Positions 13,263-21,221 are shown, counted from the first letter of the stretch. The stretch: 21,221 nt of DNA from an uncultured Collinsella sp. (GCA_900543505.1 UQSB01000041.1:1-21221); one strand, 5' to 3'. A program made the numbers and translations. Notes: generated from the sequence alone by a model not told the origin.

Positions 13263-14536
13263 CGCTCGAGCCGCGGTGCAATACGAGCCGGCAACTTCGC
13301 CACAATGCGAACGCCGTCCTCGAGATATTCCTCATGCAGAAGGGTTCCCTGCTCATGCACCAGCGTGATGAGAGCGCCCTCGCGATACGGGATATCAGCG
13401 GAGAGCAACACATCGGTGGCAGCTGCCTCGCGAGCAATCCGGTCGACGAGATCGTCGAGCCCCTCGCCCGTTTGGGCCGAGAACAGAACGGCCTCCGGAT
13501 AGCGACGACGGAAACACAATCGATCGACGCTATCGAGAAGATCGATTTTATTGAATACGGTCAGCGTTAAACGCTCTCCGGCGCCGATCCCATCAAGCAC
13601 GCGGTCGACAGCCTCCAGCTGCCGCTCATAGTCCTCGTCAGACGCATCTACGACTTTGAGAATTAGATCGGCACCCAAAACCTCGGACAGCGTCGATTTA
13701 AAGGCATCGACCAGACCATGCGGCAGCTTTTGAATAAAGCCGACGGTATCGGTAATCGTCATGCCGCGACCGCCGGGCAGACGATACGAACGCGTCGTCG
13801 GGTCGAGCGTAGCAAACAGCTTGTCCTGCGAAAGTACCGTAGAGCCGGTCAGACGATTGAGCAACGTCGATTTACCGGCATTGGTATAACCGGCCAACGC
13901 GACGCGAAACGCCGGTGACTCAATGCGACTCTTGGATTGAACATCGCGACGCTGTTCAACCTGCTTGAGCTCACGACGAAGCGCAGCGATCTTATTACGA
14001 ATAAGGCGACGGTCGACCTCGAGCTGACTTTCGCCCTGACCAAAACGTGAGCCGATGCCGCCGCGCGTCTGCTCCTTGGCGAGATGGCTCCACATGCCAC
14101 GCAGGCGAGGCAACAAATATTGAAGCTGTGCCAGCTGTACCTGCAGGCGTCCCTCACGCGTCTGAGCATGCAGGCCAAAGATATCCAGGATCAGTGCTGT
14201 ACGATCGATAATCTTTACCGGCTCGCCCACAGCTTTCTCCAAATAGGATTGCTGCGAGGGCGTCAGGTCGTCGTCAAAAATAACGACATCGGCATCCATG
14301 CGATGCACCAGGCCGCACAGCTCTTCTACCTTGCCGGAACCGATAAACGATTTAGGATACGGCTTTACCAAACGCTGCGACAAGCGTGCCACGCACTGAG
14401 CACCAGCTGTGTGGGCAAGACGCTCCAGCTCATCAAGCGAGCGATCGAGCGGCCATGCATTGTCGCGCCACTCAACACCAACTAAAATGGCACGCTCGGG
14501 CTCGGGTGCCGTGGGAACAAGGGGGAAACGGGCCAT
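13247..14536 (-). CDS. hflX: GTPase HflX (ribosome-associated)
   Basis: A 429-residue GTPase that binds 50S subunits and rescues or splits stalled and hibernating ribosomes. The N-terminal HflX domain includes GSGKVEEL (66-73) and IFDDDLTPSQQ (86-96). A glycine-rich linker GGIGSRFGQGESQLEVDRR follows, then a coiled helix, then the G domain: G1 GYTNAGKS (216-223), G3 DTVG (263-266) and G4 NKID (329-332). The C-terminal domain is about 60 residues. All nucleotide-binding motifs are intact. Its start overlaps the miaA stop by one base (TAATG), as in many bacteria where hflX follows miaA. The last 16 bases overlap the convergent membrane protein gene. Confidence 0.96.
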   Translation of the reverse strand: MARFPLVPTAPEPERAILVGVEWRDNAWPLDRSLDELERLAHTAGAQCVARLSQRLVKPYPKSFIGSGKVEELCGLVHRMDADVVIFDDDLTPSQQSYLEKAVGEPVKIIDRTALILDIFGLHAQTREGRLQVQLAQLQYLLPRLRGMWSHLAKEQTRGGIGSRFGQGESQLEVDRRLIRNKIAALRRELKQVEQRRDVQSKSRIESPAFRVALAGYTNAGKSTLLNRLTGSTVLSQDKLFATLDPTTRSYRLPGGRGMTITDTVGFIQKLPHGLVDAFKSTLSEVLGADLILKVVDASDEDYERQLEAVDRVLDGIGAGERLTLTVFNKIDLLDSVDRLCFRRRYPEAVLFSAQTGEGLDDLVDRIAREAAATDVLLSADIPYREGALITLVHEQGTLLHEEYLEDGVRIVAKLPARIAPRLERYRTE

Positions 14537-15474
14537 TAGGCAGCCTCAATACGATGCAGGATATCCTCAACGACCTCATCGATCGTACATTCATCCATAT
14601 CAAACCACACGATACGGTCATCGCGCTTAAACCACGAAAGCTGACGCTTGGCATAACGACGCGAACGCATCTTAATGAGTTCGCGAGCCTCATCCATGCT
14701 CATCACGCCATTGAAAGCATCAATGATCTCTTTATAGCCAATTGCCTGCATCGACGTCAGGGCATCTCCCAGCCCCTGGCCCATAAGACCGCGGACCTCA
14801 TCGACAAGACCCTGCTCAAACATCAGATCGACGCGCTGGTTAATGCGCTCGTAGAGCACCTCGCGATTACGCGTCAGACCAAACCATAGGGCATGATAAT
14901 GCTCGTGCGGAACACTAAACTGCGACTTTTGCTGCGCATAGGAAACGCCATCATCATGCATCTCGAGCGCACGAATCACACGGCGCACGTTATGGGGATG
15001 AATAACAGCAGCCGATTCTGGATCGCGCTCGGCAAGCAAGGCATGCAGTTCTTCCTCGCCAATACGCTCGGCAAGCTCCTGATAGCCCGCACGACGATCG
15101 TCCTCAAGTTCACCCGAGGGAAAGTCCATCTCATCGAGGGCGGCCTTGAGATACAGCCCCGTACCTCCGCAAAAAACCGGCAGGCAACCCGAACCAAGGA
15201 GACGTTCAACATGCGCGCGAGCGTCGGCCTGATAAAGCGCAGCAGAATATGCCACACCCGGCTCTACAATGTCGACGAGACGCAGCGGCGCCGTGCACTC
15301 ATCGGGCACCATCTTTGCGGTACCGATGTCCATGCCGCGATAGATTTGCATCGCATCGCACGACAGCACTTCGGACGAAAGACGAGCTGCCAAACGGTCG
15401 GCAACATCACTCTTACCAACCGCCGTCGGACCGACGATCGCAACGGCGGAAAGACCTACCCCGGGAGAAACCAT
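14536..15474 (-). CDS. miaA: tRNA dimethylallyltransferase
   Basis: A 312-residue enzyme that transfers a dimethylallyl group to N6 of A37 in tRNAs reading UNN codons. The P-loop is GPTAVGKS (15-22), DAMQIYRGMDIGTAK (39-53) holds the family's substrate-binding residues, and PVFCGGTGLYLKA and QAIGYKEI are further hallmarks. QLSWFKRD near the C-terminus is typical. Length is normal. The start overlaps the miaB stop by one base (TAATG), so the two steps of i6A37 and ms2i6A37 synthesis are encoded in a coupled pair. Confidence 0.97.
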   Translation of the reverse strand: MVSPGVGLSAVAIVGPTAVGKSDVADRLAARLSSEVLSCDAMQIYRGMDIGTAKMVPDECTAPLRLVDIVEPGVAYSAALYQADARAHVERLLGSGCLPVFCGGTGLYLKAALDEMDFPSGELEDDRRAGYQELAERIGEEELHALLAERDPESAAVIHPHNVRRVIRALEMHDDGVSYAQQKSQFSVPHEHYHALWFGLTRNREVLYERINQRVDLMFEQGLVDEVRGLMGQGLGDALTSMQAIGYKEIIDAFNGVMSMDEARELIKMRSRRYAKRQLSWFKRDDRIVWFDMDECTIDEVVEDILHRIEAA

Positions 15475-16850
15475 TAGCGCGGCTCGCCCACAACGGAGCC
15501 GGACAAATACCAGGTCTTGGCAACGTCAACGTCAACATCAACGATCTTACCAACAAGCTGATCGATGCTGTAACCCTCGGGGATAGGCGCATGCACGGTC
15601 TGATTCTTGGGACTCTTGCCCAGCAGGACCGCGTCGTTCTTTTTACTCGTTCCCTCAATGAGCGCCGGAACCACAGTATGAAGCTCACCCTGGTTATACT
15701 CGTGTGCCGTGGTCTCGATAACCTTAACCAGACGGTTGAAACGCTCGAGAATAACCTCATGCGGCGTAGGATCGTCAATCTCGGCGGCCGGGGTACCGGC
15801 GCGCTTGGAATAGATGAAGGTATAGGCCTGAGCATAGCGGACCGTCTCGGCAAGTGAGAGCGTCTGCTCAAAGTCTTCTTCAGTCTCACCCGGGAAGCCA
15901 ACGATAATGTCGGTCGAGAGCGCGATATCGGGCATGCGGTTGCGAATGCGATCGACAAGGCCCAGATAGTCCTCGCGTGTATAACGGCGATTCATCTCTT
16001 TGAGGATCCGCGTCGAACCTGACTGGACGGCCAGGTGCAGCTGCGGCATAACGGCAGGCGTCTCGGCCATGGCGTCGATGGTCTCGGGCAACAGGTCCTT
16101 GGGATGCGAAGACGTAAAGAAGATGCGCTCCACGCCCGTATCGCCCACGGCACGCAGCAGATCGGCAAAACGCGGCTTGCCAAACAGATCGCGACCATAT
16201 GAGTTAACGTTTTGGCCCAGCAGCGTAATCTCACGCACGCCCTGGCGCACCAGACCGGTCACCTCGTCGACAATCTCCTCGAAGGGGCGGCTCTTTTCGC
16301 GACCGCGTACGTACGGCACGATGCAATAGGTGCAGAAATTATTGCAGCCCGTCATGATGGGCACCCAGGCGTGATACTGGGTCTCGCGATGCCACGGCAT
16401 GCTCATGGCGTCCGTATCCTCATGCTCATTGGTGCGGATATGACGCTTACCATCAAGGAACGCCTCGGCAATGAGCTCGGCCACATGTGCAATGGAATGC
16501 GTGCCAAAGATGACATTGACGTTATCGACGTTGGTGAGCAGGCCCTCGCCATCGCGCTGCGCGATGCAACCGCCAACGGCAACCACGCGCTTGCCCGAAG
16601 GCGAAGGCGGCAGGCTTTTGCAGGAATTGCACTGACCGTACAGGCGAGTATCGGCGGCCTCGCGCACGCAGCACGTCATGAAGACAACGATATCGGCATG
16701 CGCGGGATCGAGCGCCATGAGGCAGCCATACGAATCAAGCAGACCGCTCACACGCTCGGAGTCGTGCTGATTCATCTGGCAGCCAAAGGTGCGGATATAG
16801 TAGGTTTTACCGGCAAGAATATCGCGTACGGAACGCTGGTCCATGTGCAT
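15474..16850 (-). CDS. miaB: tRNA-2-methylthio-N6-dimethylallyladenosine synthase (radical SAM)
   Basis: This 458-residue radical SAM enzyme adds a methylthio group to i6A37 of tRNA. The N-terminal UPF0004 domain binds the auxiliary cluster through C24 (TFGCQMN), C60 (MTCCVRE) and C95 (GGCIAQ); an additional Cys61 follows C60. The radical SAM motif C169-x3-C173-x2-C176 is in GCNNFCTYCIVPYVRGRE, and a TRAM domain ends the protein. The ATG at 16850 is preceded by TTAGGA at three bases; an ATG six bases further in is equally possible and a TTG at 16877 less so. It is the middle of a spoVS-miaB-miaA-hflX run, with 39 bases separating it from spoVS. Confidence 0.95.
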   Translation of the reverse strand: MHMDQRSVRDILAGKTYYIRTFGCQMNQHDSERVSGLLDSYGCLMALDPAHADIVVFMTCCVREAADTRLYGQCNSCKSLPPSPSGKRVVAVGGCIAQRDGEGLLTNVDNVNVIFGTHSIAHVAELIAEAFLDGKRHIRTNEHEDTDAMSMPWHRETQYHAWVPIMTGCNNFCTYCIVPYVRGREKSRPFEEIVDEVTGLVRQGVREITLLGQNVNSYGRDLFGKPRFADLLRAVGDTGVERIFFTSSHPKDLLPETIDAMAETPAVMPQLHLAVQSGSTRILKEMNRRYTREDYLGLVDRIRNRMPDIALSTDIIVGFPGETEEDFEQTLSLAETVRYAQAYTFIYSKRAGTPAAEIDDPTPHEVILERFNRLVKVIETTAHEYNQGELHTVVPALIEGTSKKNDAVLLGKSPKNQTVHAPIPEGYSIDQLVGKIVDVDVDVAKTWYLSGSVVGEPR

Positions 16851-16889
16851 AAGTCCTAACGATGGGGAGCGAAACAAGGCAAGCAGAAG

Positions 16890-17207
16890 CTATGCCACAG
16901 GCTTAACATCATCCATGACGACGTTATCCATAGCAGCTCGATTGATCTGGTGAACGTAGATAGAAAGGCGGATGGCCGTGCGCGACTCCCCGTTAATGAG
17001 GATGTCGGAGAACACGGGCGCGCAGGAAATATCAAAACCGGTTGGAATCAAAAAACCGCGCGCGATAGCAACGGCCTTAATAGCCTGGTTGACGGCACCG
17101 GCGCCGACACACTGGATGTTGACGGGTACACCATCCTTGACCATGCCGGCGATGGCGCCGGCAACGGACGCGGGCGATGATTTGCTTGATACCTTCAGGC
17201 AATCCAT
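16890..17207 (-). CDS. spoVS: Stage V sporulation protein S (SpoVS) family protein
   Basis: A 105-residue small Alba-like protein. LKVSSKSSPASVAGAIAGMVKDG, VGAGAVNQAIKAVAIARGFLIPTGFDISC and ESRTAIRLSIYV correspond along the length to SpoVS, which affects septation and sporulation in Bacillus and may bind nucleic acid. Bacillus SpoVS is about 86 residues; here there is an extra C-terminal tail of about 17 residues. The ATG at 17207 follows AGGAG by seven bases; the upstream reading to 17282 is rejected. Coriobacteriia are not known to sporulate, so a general role is likely. Order rny, (ATPase), spoVS, miaB resembles the Bacillus rny-ymdB-spoVS-miaB neighbourhood. Confidence 0.9.
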   Translation of the reverse strand: MDCLKVSSKSSPASVAGAIAGMVKDGVPVNIQCVGAGAVNQAIKAVAIARGFLIPTGFDISCAPVFSDILINGESRTAIRLSIYVHQINRAAMDNVVMDDVKPVA

Positions 17208-17258
17208 GAAGAAACTCCTGCATTTAAAAGTACGTTTTAACTGCAATAACTGTATCGT

Positions 17259-17274
17259 ACCGAGTGGACTCGGT
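17259..17274 (-). promoter_or_regulatory. Small hairpin between the GHKL ATPase and spoVS genes
   Basis: ACCGAG (17259-17264) and CTCGGT (17269-17274) form a 6-bp stem with a 4-base loop, 8 bases after the ATPase stop on the minus strand. No T-tract follows, so it is at most a weak attenuator or RNA-stability element. Confidence 0.3.
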
Positions 17275-17281
17275 AAAGGCA

Positions 17282-18367
17282 CTATTCCTCTTTGGCAAGA
17301 TCAAAGGTCACGGTGATTCGATCACGCGAAACACGGATCTTTGGGTCGCCGCAAAGGTTGAGATAGTACCGGGTGGCAAGGTCATTAAAGTCGCGTTCCA
17401 CAGCGCGCGAAAACTGTGCCATGTCATCCTTGGCAATACGTAGCCCGCGACGATCCTTCGCGAGATCGACAGGAGCCGGCGCATGCGAGGACGAATCACG
17501 CTCGCGCAGCAGACGCGCGGTCACACCGCGAACGGGCTTAATCTGCCCTGCCAAAATGCGATGGGCCGTGCGCTCGGACATCTCAAGACCCAAACCCGAA
17601 CAAATACGGATAAAGTCCTCGGCATCAGAAGCAAGGCCTAAACGATCGACAACCGGAAGCTCGCTCTCGTCATCAATGAACAGGAGACGAGACGTATCGA
17701 GCCGACTTGACGCTTGAGCATAAAGGGTCGCGGCAATCTCAGACGGAGAACCGAGATAGACATCGCAACCACGCAACTCCTCGAGCGCAAACTCACAAGC
17801 AGCGCGAATAATATTATGTGGACCGCGAGCGCAGACATAACGTCCGTCCTCATCCTTGACGGCCTGGGGCCAGCTGGACTGATCGGCACGCTCACTGAGG
17901 TGGTCGGCCGCAACGCTCACCTTGAAGGCTGAACCAAGATCGACGCCGGACGTGACCACACGGGCCTCGTCGGTGTTCTGCTTAATCGAAAACAATGCCA
18001 TGCCACGACCGTGAACGCCCCAACGGTCCATCTTCATGCTCTCGAGCTTGGAGGTAACGCGGGCATCAAAGATTCGCTCTTGCATATCCTGCGGAACGCC
18101 AGAACCGTTATCCAGAAAGACAAGCGTGCGGACGCCATCTTCCTTGGTCGTGGCGAGATAGACCTTGTCGGCGCCGGCATCGCGAGCATTACGGAGCATT
18201 TCGATGACGATGTCCTCGACATGCTGAATGTCGTGCTTAGCCTGGCGCCGCTCGGCCTCCGAAACGCGGAGGCGGACATACCCCTCGCCAAGGTTCTCCT
18301 CGACGCGAAGGTTGCCCTCCCCCGACATCGACGCGATAAATGAGATGAGCTCGTTCGCGTCGCTCAT
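17282..18367 (-). CDS. GHKL (HSP90/MutL-like) ATP-binding protein of unknown function
   Basis: A 361-residue protein with an N-terminal GHKL ATPase fold. The N-box is VIEMLRNARDAGAD (E56, N60, D63), the G1 box is DNGSGVP (86-92) and the G2/lid region is GVHGRGMALFSI (117-128). The lid is preceded by ARVTSK (102-107), which recalls the HATSK motif and GFRGEALxSI of MutL rather than a histidine kinase; no H-box or phosphoacceptor domain is present. The C-terminal half (about 210-361) is charged and unfamiliar, without MutL's endonuclease motif. It starts one base after the rny stop (TAACATG) and precedes spoVS, so it belongs to the recA-rny-spoVS-miaB-miaA block. Function is unknown; DNA or RNA transactions are a context-based guess. 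ATP binding looks intact. Confidence 0.8.
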   Translation of the reverse strand: MSDANELISFIASMSGEGNLRVEENLGEGYVRLRVSEAERRQAKHDIQHVEDIVIEMLRNARDAGADKVYLATTKEDGVRTLVFLDNGSGVPQDMQERIFDARVTSKLESMKMDRWGVHGRGMALFSIKQNTDEARVVTSGVDLGSAFKVSVAADHLSERADQSSWPQAVKDEDGRYVCARGPHNIIRAACEFALEELRGCDVYLGSPSEIAATLYAQASSRLDTSRLLFIDDESELPVVDRLGLASDAEDFIRICSGLGLEMSERTAHRILAGQIKPVRGVTARLLRERDSSSHAPAPVDLAKDRRGLRIAKDDMAQFSRAVERDFNDLATRYYLNLCGDPKIRVSRDRITVTFDLAKEE

Positions 18368-18368
18368 G

Positions 18369-19919
18369 TTATTTAGCGATATCGACAGCGCGGCTCTCGC
18401 GAATCACGACGACGCGCACCTGACCGGGATACTCCATCTCTTCCTCGATCTGATGGGCGATATCGTGAGCCAGGACCGTGGACTGGGCATCGGAGATCTT
18501 GTCCGGCTGGACCATGACGTGGACCTCGCGACCGGCCTGCATGGCATAGGTACGTTCGACGCCGTCATGGGAGTTGGCGATCTCCTCAAGCTTCTCAAGA
18601 CGCTTGATGTAGTTCTCGGCAGACTCGCGACGGGCACCGGGGCGAGAGGCAGAGACAGCATCGGCGGCCTGCACCAGGACATCGAGCACCGTGTTGGGGT
18701 CGACATCGGCATGGTGAGCCTCAATAGCGTGGACGATAACGGGCTTCTCGCCATAACGGCGGGCAAGCTCGGCGCCGATGACGGCATGCGGGCCCTCGAC
18801 GTCGTGGTCGATTGCCTTGCCCAGGTCATGAAGCAGGCCGGCGCGCTTGGCGGTCACAACGTCCAGGCCAAGCTCGGAAGCCATCACGCCGCACAGATCA
18901 GAGACCTCGAGGGAATGCTGAAGCACGTTCTGACCAAACGAGGTACGGTAGCGCAGGGCACCAAGGGTCTTGACGATCTCGGGGTGCAGATCGTGGATGC
19001 CGGTATCGAAGGCAGCCTGCTCGCCAGCCTCGCGCACGCGCTGCTGAACCAGGTCGGCGGCCTTGTGATACATCTCCTCGATACGGGCAGGGTGAATGCG
19101 GCCGTCGGCGATGAGGTTCTCGAGGGCGACGCGGGCGGTCTCACGACGGACCGGGTCGAAGCTCGAAAGAACGACGGTCTCGGGCGTGTCGTCGATCACG
19201 AGGTTGACGCCGGAAACCTGCTCGAAGGTCCGGATGTTGCGACCCTCGCGACCGATGATACGGCCTTTGAGGTCATCAGAGGGAATGTGCACGGAGGTAA
19301 CGGTGACCTCGGCAGTGTGATCGGCAGCGCAGCGCTGAATCGCCAGAGACAGAATCTCCTGGGCGGTCTTGTGGCACTCGGCGCGAACCTGCTGCTCGGA
19401 CTCGCGAATGATCGTGGCGGCCTCGTGGGTGACCTCGCCGCGAACCTTATCAAGGAGCTCCTTGTGCGCGTCCTCGCGGGTAAGGTCGGCGATACGCTCG
19501 AGCTCGGAGGTCTGCTTTGCGCAGAGCTCCTCGAGCTCACGGGAGCGCTTCTCGACCTGACCGGCCTGGCTGGACAGCTGATGCTCGCGCTTGTCGAGAG
19601 CGTCGTTGCGGCGATCGAGAGATTCCTCGCGCTGCATCACGCGGTTCTCGAGCGTACGAATCTCGTTCTTACGCTGCTTGTCCTCGGCCTCAGCGGCCTG
19701 CTTGTTCTTGATGATCTCCTCTTTAGCCTCGAGCAGAGCCTCTTTTTTGAGGGTCTCGGCCTGACGCTTAGCATCACCGATCAGGGACTCAGCCTGTGCG
19801 TGTGCCGACTGGATTTTTTCGTCGGCCTCGTGAAGACTACCCTGCTTGGCGGTGCGCATGTAGGCAATGGCGGCGATGGCACCCAAAACGATGCCAACGA
19901 GCGCTGCGATGATAGGCAT
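18369..19919 (-). CDS. rny: Ribonuclease Y
   Basis: A 516-residue membrane-anchored endoribonuclease that starts mRNA decay. One N-terminal helix (residues 2-21) is followed by a long charged coiled coil (about 30-185), a KH RNA-binding domain with GRIIGREGRNIRTFE (219-233) and an HD phosphohydrolase domain with H364-D365 (LLHDLGKAIDHD). Length is normal. The ATG at 19919 is preferred because AGGAG lies five bases before it; a GTG at 19925 would overlap that binding site. It has its own good promoter about 190 bases upstream and a long leader. The large plus-strand ORF across this gene is a codon-bias shadow. Confidence 0.97.
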   Translation of the reverse strand: MPIIAALVGIVLGAIAAIAYMRTAKQGSLHEADEKIQSAHAQAESLIGDAKRQAETLKKEALLEAKEEIIKNKQAAEAEDKQRKNEIRTLENRVMQREESLDRRNDALDKREHQLSSQAGQVEKRSRELEELCAKQTSELERIADLTREDAHKELLDKVRGEVTHEAATIIRESEQQVRAECHKTAQEILSLAIQRCAADHTAEVTVTSVHIPSDDLKGRIIGREGRNIRTFEQVSGVNLVIDDTPETVVLSSFDPVRRETARVALENLIADGRIHPARIEEMYHKAADLVQQRVREAGEQAAFDTGIHDLHPEIVKTLGALRYRTSFGQNVLQHSLEVSDLCGVMASELGLDVVTAKRAGLLHDLGKAIDHDVEGPHAVIGAELARRYGEKPVIVHAIEAHHADVDPNTVLDVLVQAADAVSASRPGARRESAENYIKRLEKLEEIANSHDGVERTYAMQAGREVHVMVQPDKISDAQSTVLAHDIAHQIEEEMEYPGQVRVVVIRESRAVDIAK

Positions 19920-20078
19920 GCTCACTCCTTTTTATGGATTCGTTACACAACAAAGCGAACCGTCCTTACGAACGGCTCGCGACATTTGAGTAATATGGGC
20001 GCAGCTTATGCGGGTCGGATACAGATAAACATATAAACAAACTCATCACAGATGAGCACATATCACAAAGCAAATGAC
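19920..20078 (-). promoter_or_regulatory. Long 5' leader of rny
   Basis: About 160 bases between the predicted start of transcription and the rny ATG. On the minus strand it includes CTCATCTGTGATGAG, a 6-bp stem with a 3-base loop (20041-20055), and nearer the gene an imperfect hairpin from GCGAGCCGT and ACGGTTCGC around 19959-19981. A role in control of rny is possible but unproven. Confidence 0.4.
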
Positions 20079-20085
20079 AGTGTTT

Positions 20086-20114
20086 ATCGTACGTTGAACC
20101 ACAACAACTGTCAA
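20086..20114 (-). promoter_or_regulatory. Promoter of rny
   Basis: A perfect TTGACA (20114-20109) and TACGAT (20091-20086) are separated by 17 bases on the minus strand. Immediately upstream is the probable recX terminator. Confidence 0.7.
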
Positions 20115-20119
20115 ATAAA

Positions 20120-20162
20120 TGGCCCCAGCACGGCGGCTAAAACGCGGTGAACGGCAGGGCCA
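20120..20162 (-). terminator. Probable terminator after recX
   Basis: On the minus strand TGGCCC (20162-20157) pairs with GGGCCA (20125-20120), enclosing an inner CACCGCG/GCCGTG-type stem with one mismatch. ATTTATTT follows directly. It lies 14 bases beyond the recX stop and just before the rny -35 element. Confidence 0.6.
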
Positions 20163-20176
20163 CAAAACGCATACGC

Positions 20177-20869
20177 CTAAACCGCACATTCCTCACGTTC
20201 GGCATCGAGACGTGCCTTAACGGCATCGGCGGCGATGTGATACGAGAAGCCCTTGCCCATCAAAAACCGAACCAGTTTTTCGAATCCGCGCGTCTCTGGA
20301 ACACGCCGCTTGGCGAGCAGGGCTGACGCACGCGCCAAATCGTCTTCGACGGCAAAATAATCCTCGGGATAACCGGGAATGTCATCGAGCACGACATGAC
20401 GGCGCTTGAGCTCGGTCTCGATTTTACGCTGTCCCCAACCGCGCCGCTTGCGTTCCTCGATAAAGTACGAGCAAAAGCGGTTCTCGTCTAAAAAACGATA
20501 CTCGGTGGCGCGCTCGACGGCGAAATCGATCGCGGTCTGGCGAAAGCCGTAGCGAGCCAGCTTGTCACGGACCTCACCCGTCGCATGGTCGCGGCGCGAT
20601 AACATCTCGGTCACCATGGTAAGCGCACATTTACGCTCGATGAGCTGCACCGCATCACGATAGTTATCCCAATCACAGGGAAGATCGGGGCGGTTTTTGA
20701 CATACAGCCGCGCGACCCGCACGGGGATCCAAATGGACCGCTCAAAACCGCCCTCAAGCTCACAATCGATATGTGCGCAAGGCTTTTTGGACGCATACCC
20801 GCTCGAGAACGAGGAGGCCGCCTTCTTATCGGGAAAAACGACCGTGGCCTCGGTCACCGTATACGACAT
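20177..20869 (-). CDS. recX: Regulatory protein RecX
   Basis: A 230-residue protein that binds RecA filaments and limits RecA activity. The first 75 residues are a variable region; the RecX core starts around LIERKCALTMVTEMLSRRDHATGEVRDKLARYGF and contains the repeated three-helix units, including RFLDENRFCSYFIEERKRRGWGQRKIETELKRR, which is diagnostic. The C-terminal repeat FEKLVRFLMGKGFSYHIAADAVKA is complete. It starts 11 bases after the recA stop, the usual order. The start at 20869 lacks a strong upstream purine run, so translation may depend on coupling to recA; later starts are possible. Confidence 0.92.
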   Translation of the reverse strand: MSYTVTEATVVFPDKKAASSFSSGYASKKPCAHIDCELEGGFERSIWIPVRVARLYVKNRPDLPCDWDNYRDAVQLIERKCALTMVTEMLSRRDHATGEVRDKLARYGFRQTAIDFAVERATEYRFLDENRFCSYFIEERKRRGWGQRKIETELKRRHVVLDDIPGYPEDYFAVEDDLARASALLAKRRVPETRGFEKLVRFLMGKGFSYHIAADAVKARLDAEREECAV

Positions 20870-20880
20870 GAGCGTAACCG

Positions 20881-21221
20881 CTACTCGTCGTCATCATCGA
20901 GCATGGCGGAACCATCGATGGCGTAAAGCTCGTCAAACTCCTCAGGCGCAGGCTGATCGGTCAGCTCGACCTCGGACGGAGCATCGTCATCAAACTCAAG
21001 CCCGCAGGCAAGGCGGACCTTATGCTCAATCTCGTCGGCGCAATCGGGGTGTTCGCGCAGGAACGCCTTGGCGGCCTCGCGACCGTTGCCGAGCTTGTCC
21101 TCGCCATAGGCAAACCAGGAGCCCATCTTCTTGCAGATGCCGCACTCGACAGCCATGTCCAGAATCGAGCCCTCCTTAGAGATGCCCGTACCGTACATGA
21201 TGTCGAACTCAGCAGAACGGA
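20881..21221 (-). CDS. recA: Recombinase RecA (partial, C-terminal portion)
   Basis: The last 112 codons of recA; the 5' part lies beyond the right edge. The visible start of the fragment reads RSAEFDIMYGTGISKEGSILD, the conserved region just before the C-terminal domain. GSWFAYGEDKLGNGREAAKAFL is the DNA-contacting C-terminal region, and the protein ends in the highly acidic tail typical of RecA (MLDDDDE). An internal ATG at 21198 is not the start, because the open frame and RecA identity continue upstream. RecA forms filaments on single-stranded DNA, promotes strand exchange and triggers LexA cleavage. Its promoter and any LexA box are outside the window. Confidence 0.96.
   Translation of the reverse strand, partial: RSAEFDIMYGTGISKEGSILDMAVECGICKKMGSWFAYGEDKLGNGREAAKAFLREHPDCADEIEHKVRLACGLEFDDDAPSEVELTDQPAPEEFDELYAIDGSAMLDDDDE

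Noticed and set aside
17282..18367. Calling the GHKL ATPase MutL or a sensor kinase
   Set aside because: It lacks the MutL C-terminal dimerisation and endonuclease motifs I can recognise and has no H-box or transmembrane sensor, so only the fold is claimed.
18228..20036. A 602-codon plus-strand open frame antisense to rny
   Set aside because: It is a codon-bias shadow of RNase Y, which has complete KH and HD motifs; the antisense product is Leu/Gly/Val-rich with no domain and spans a gene junction.

Overview
The window looks like chromosomal DNA of a Coriobacteriia actinobacterium, most likely Collinsella or a close relative. This is an inference from three things: moderately high GC; actinobacterial gene neighbourhoods (pgsA-like/FHA/MerR, and nrdR/LysM/lexA); and Firmicutes-like traits typical of gut Coriobacteriia (DegV, DUF1836, SpoVS, RNase Y, a processive-type diacylglycerol glucosyltransferase relative). 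No rRNA, tRNA, CRISPR array or intact mobile element was recognised.

Layout. (1) 1-1462, minus strand: a lantibiotic-immunity type ABC transporter (ATPase plus a permease running off the left edge), visibly richer in GC than the rest. (2) 1859-5662, plus strand: a CDP-alcohol phosphatidyltransferase, a GarA-like FHA protein, a MerR regulator, adenine phosphoribosyltransferase and a secreted NlpC/P60 hydrolase, ending at a terminator. (3) 5840-7390: convergent degV-type gene and DUF1836 regulator sharing a terminator; both upstream regions carry a related 17-bp palindromic motif, a candidate operator. (4) 7545-9903: thioredoxin reductase and a divergent glycolipid glycosyltransferase. (5) 9904-10357: a gene-free convergent gap packed with large palindromes, including two full and one partial copy of a dispersed-repeat-like element. 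(6) 10358-13262: an SOS locus. dut, nrdR and a membrane LysM protein run leftward; lexA and a coupled membrane acyltransferase-family gene run rightward; three LexA boxes lie between them at exact 28-bp centre spacing. (7) 13247-21221, minus strand: recA (partial), recX, rny, a GHKL ATPase, spoVS, miaB, miaA and hflX, mostly overlapping or closely spaced.

Together, regions 6 and 7 form a genome-maintenance and RNA-processing block: RecA/RecX/LexA control the damage response, dUTPase and NrdR manage dNTP pools, the LysM protein is a probable SOS division regulator, RNase Y initiates mRNA decay, and MiaA/MiaB modify tRNA A37. Points most worth a second look: the palindromic repeats whose stems differ between copies but stay self-complementary; a 12-bp inverted repeat that places the nrdR start codon in a hairpin; the triple LexA array; the shared degV/DUF1836 motif; and the GHKL ATPase with MutL-like motifs inside the recA-rny-spoVS-miaB-miaA block. 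All functional statements rest on motif reading and remembered family knowledge; no database search was run.
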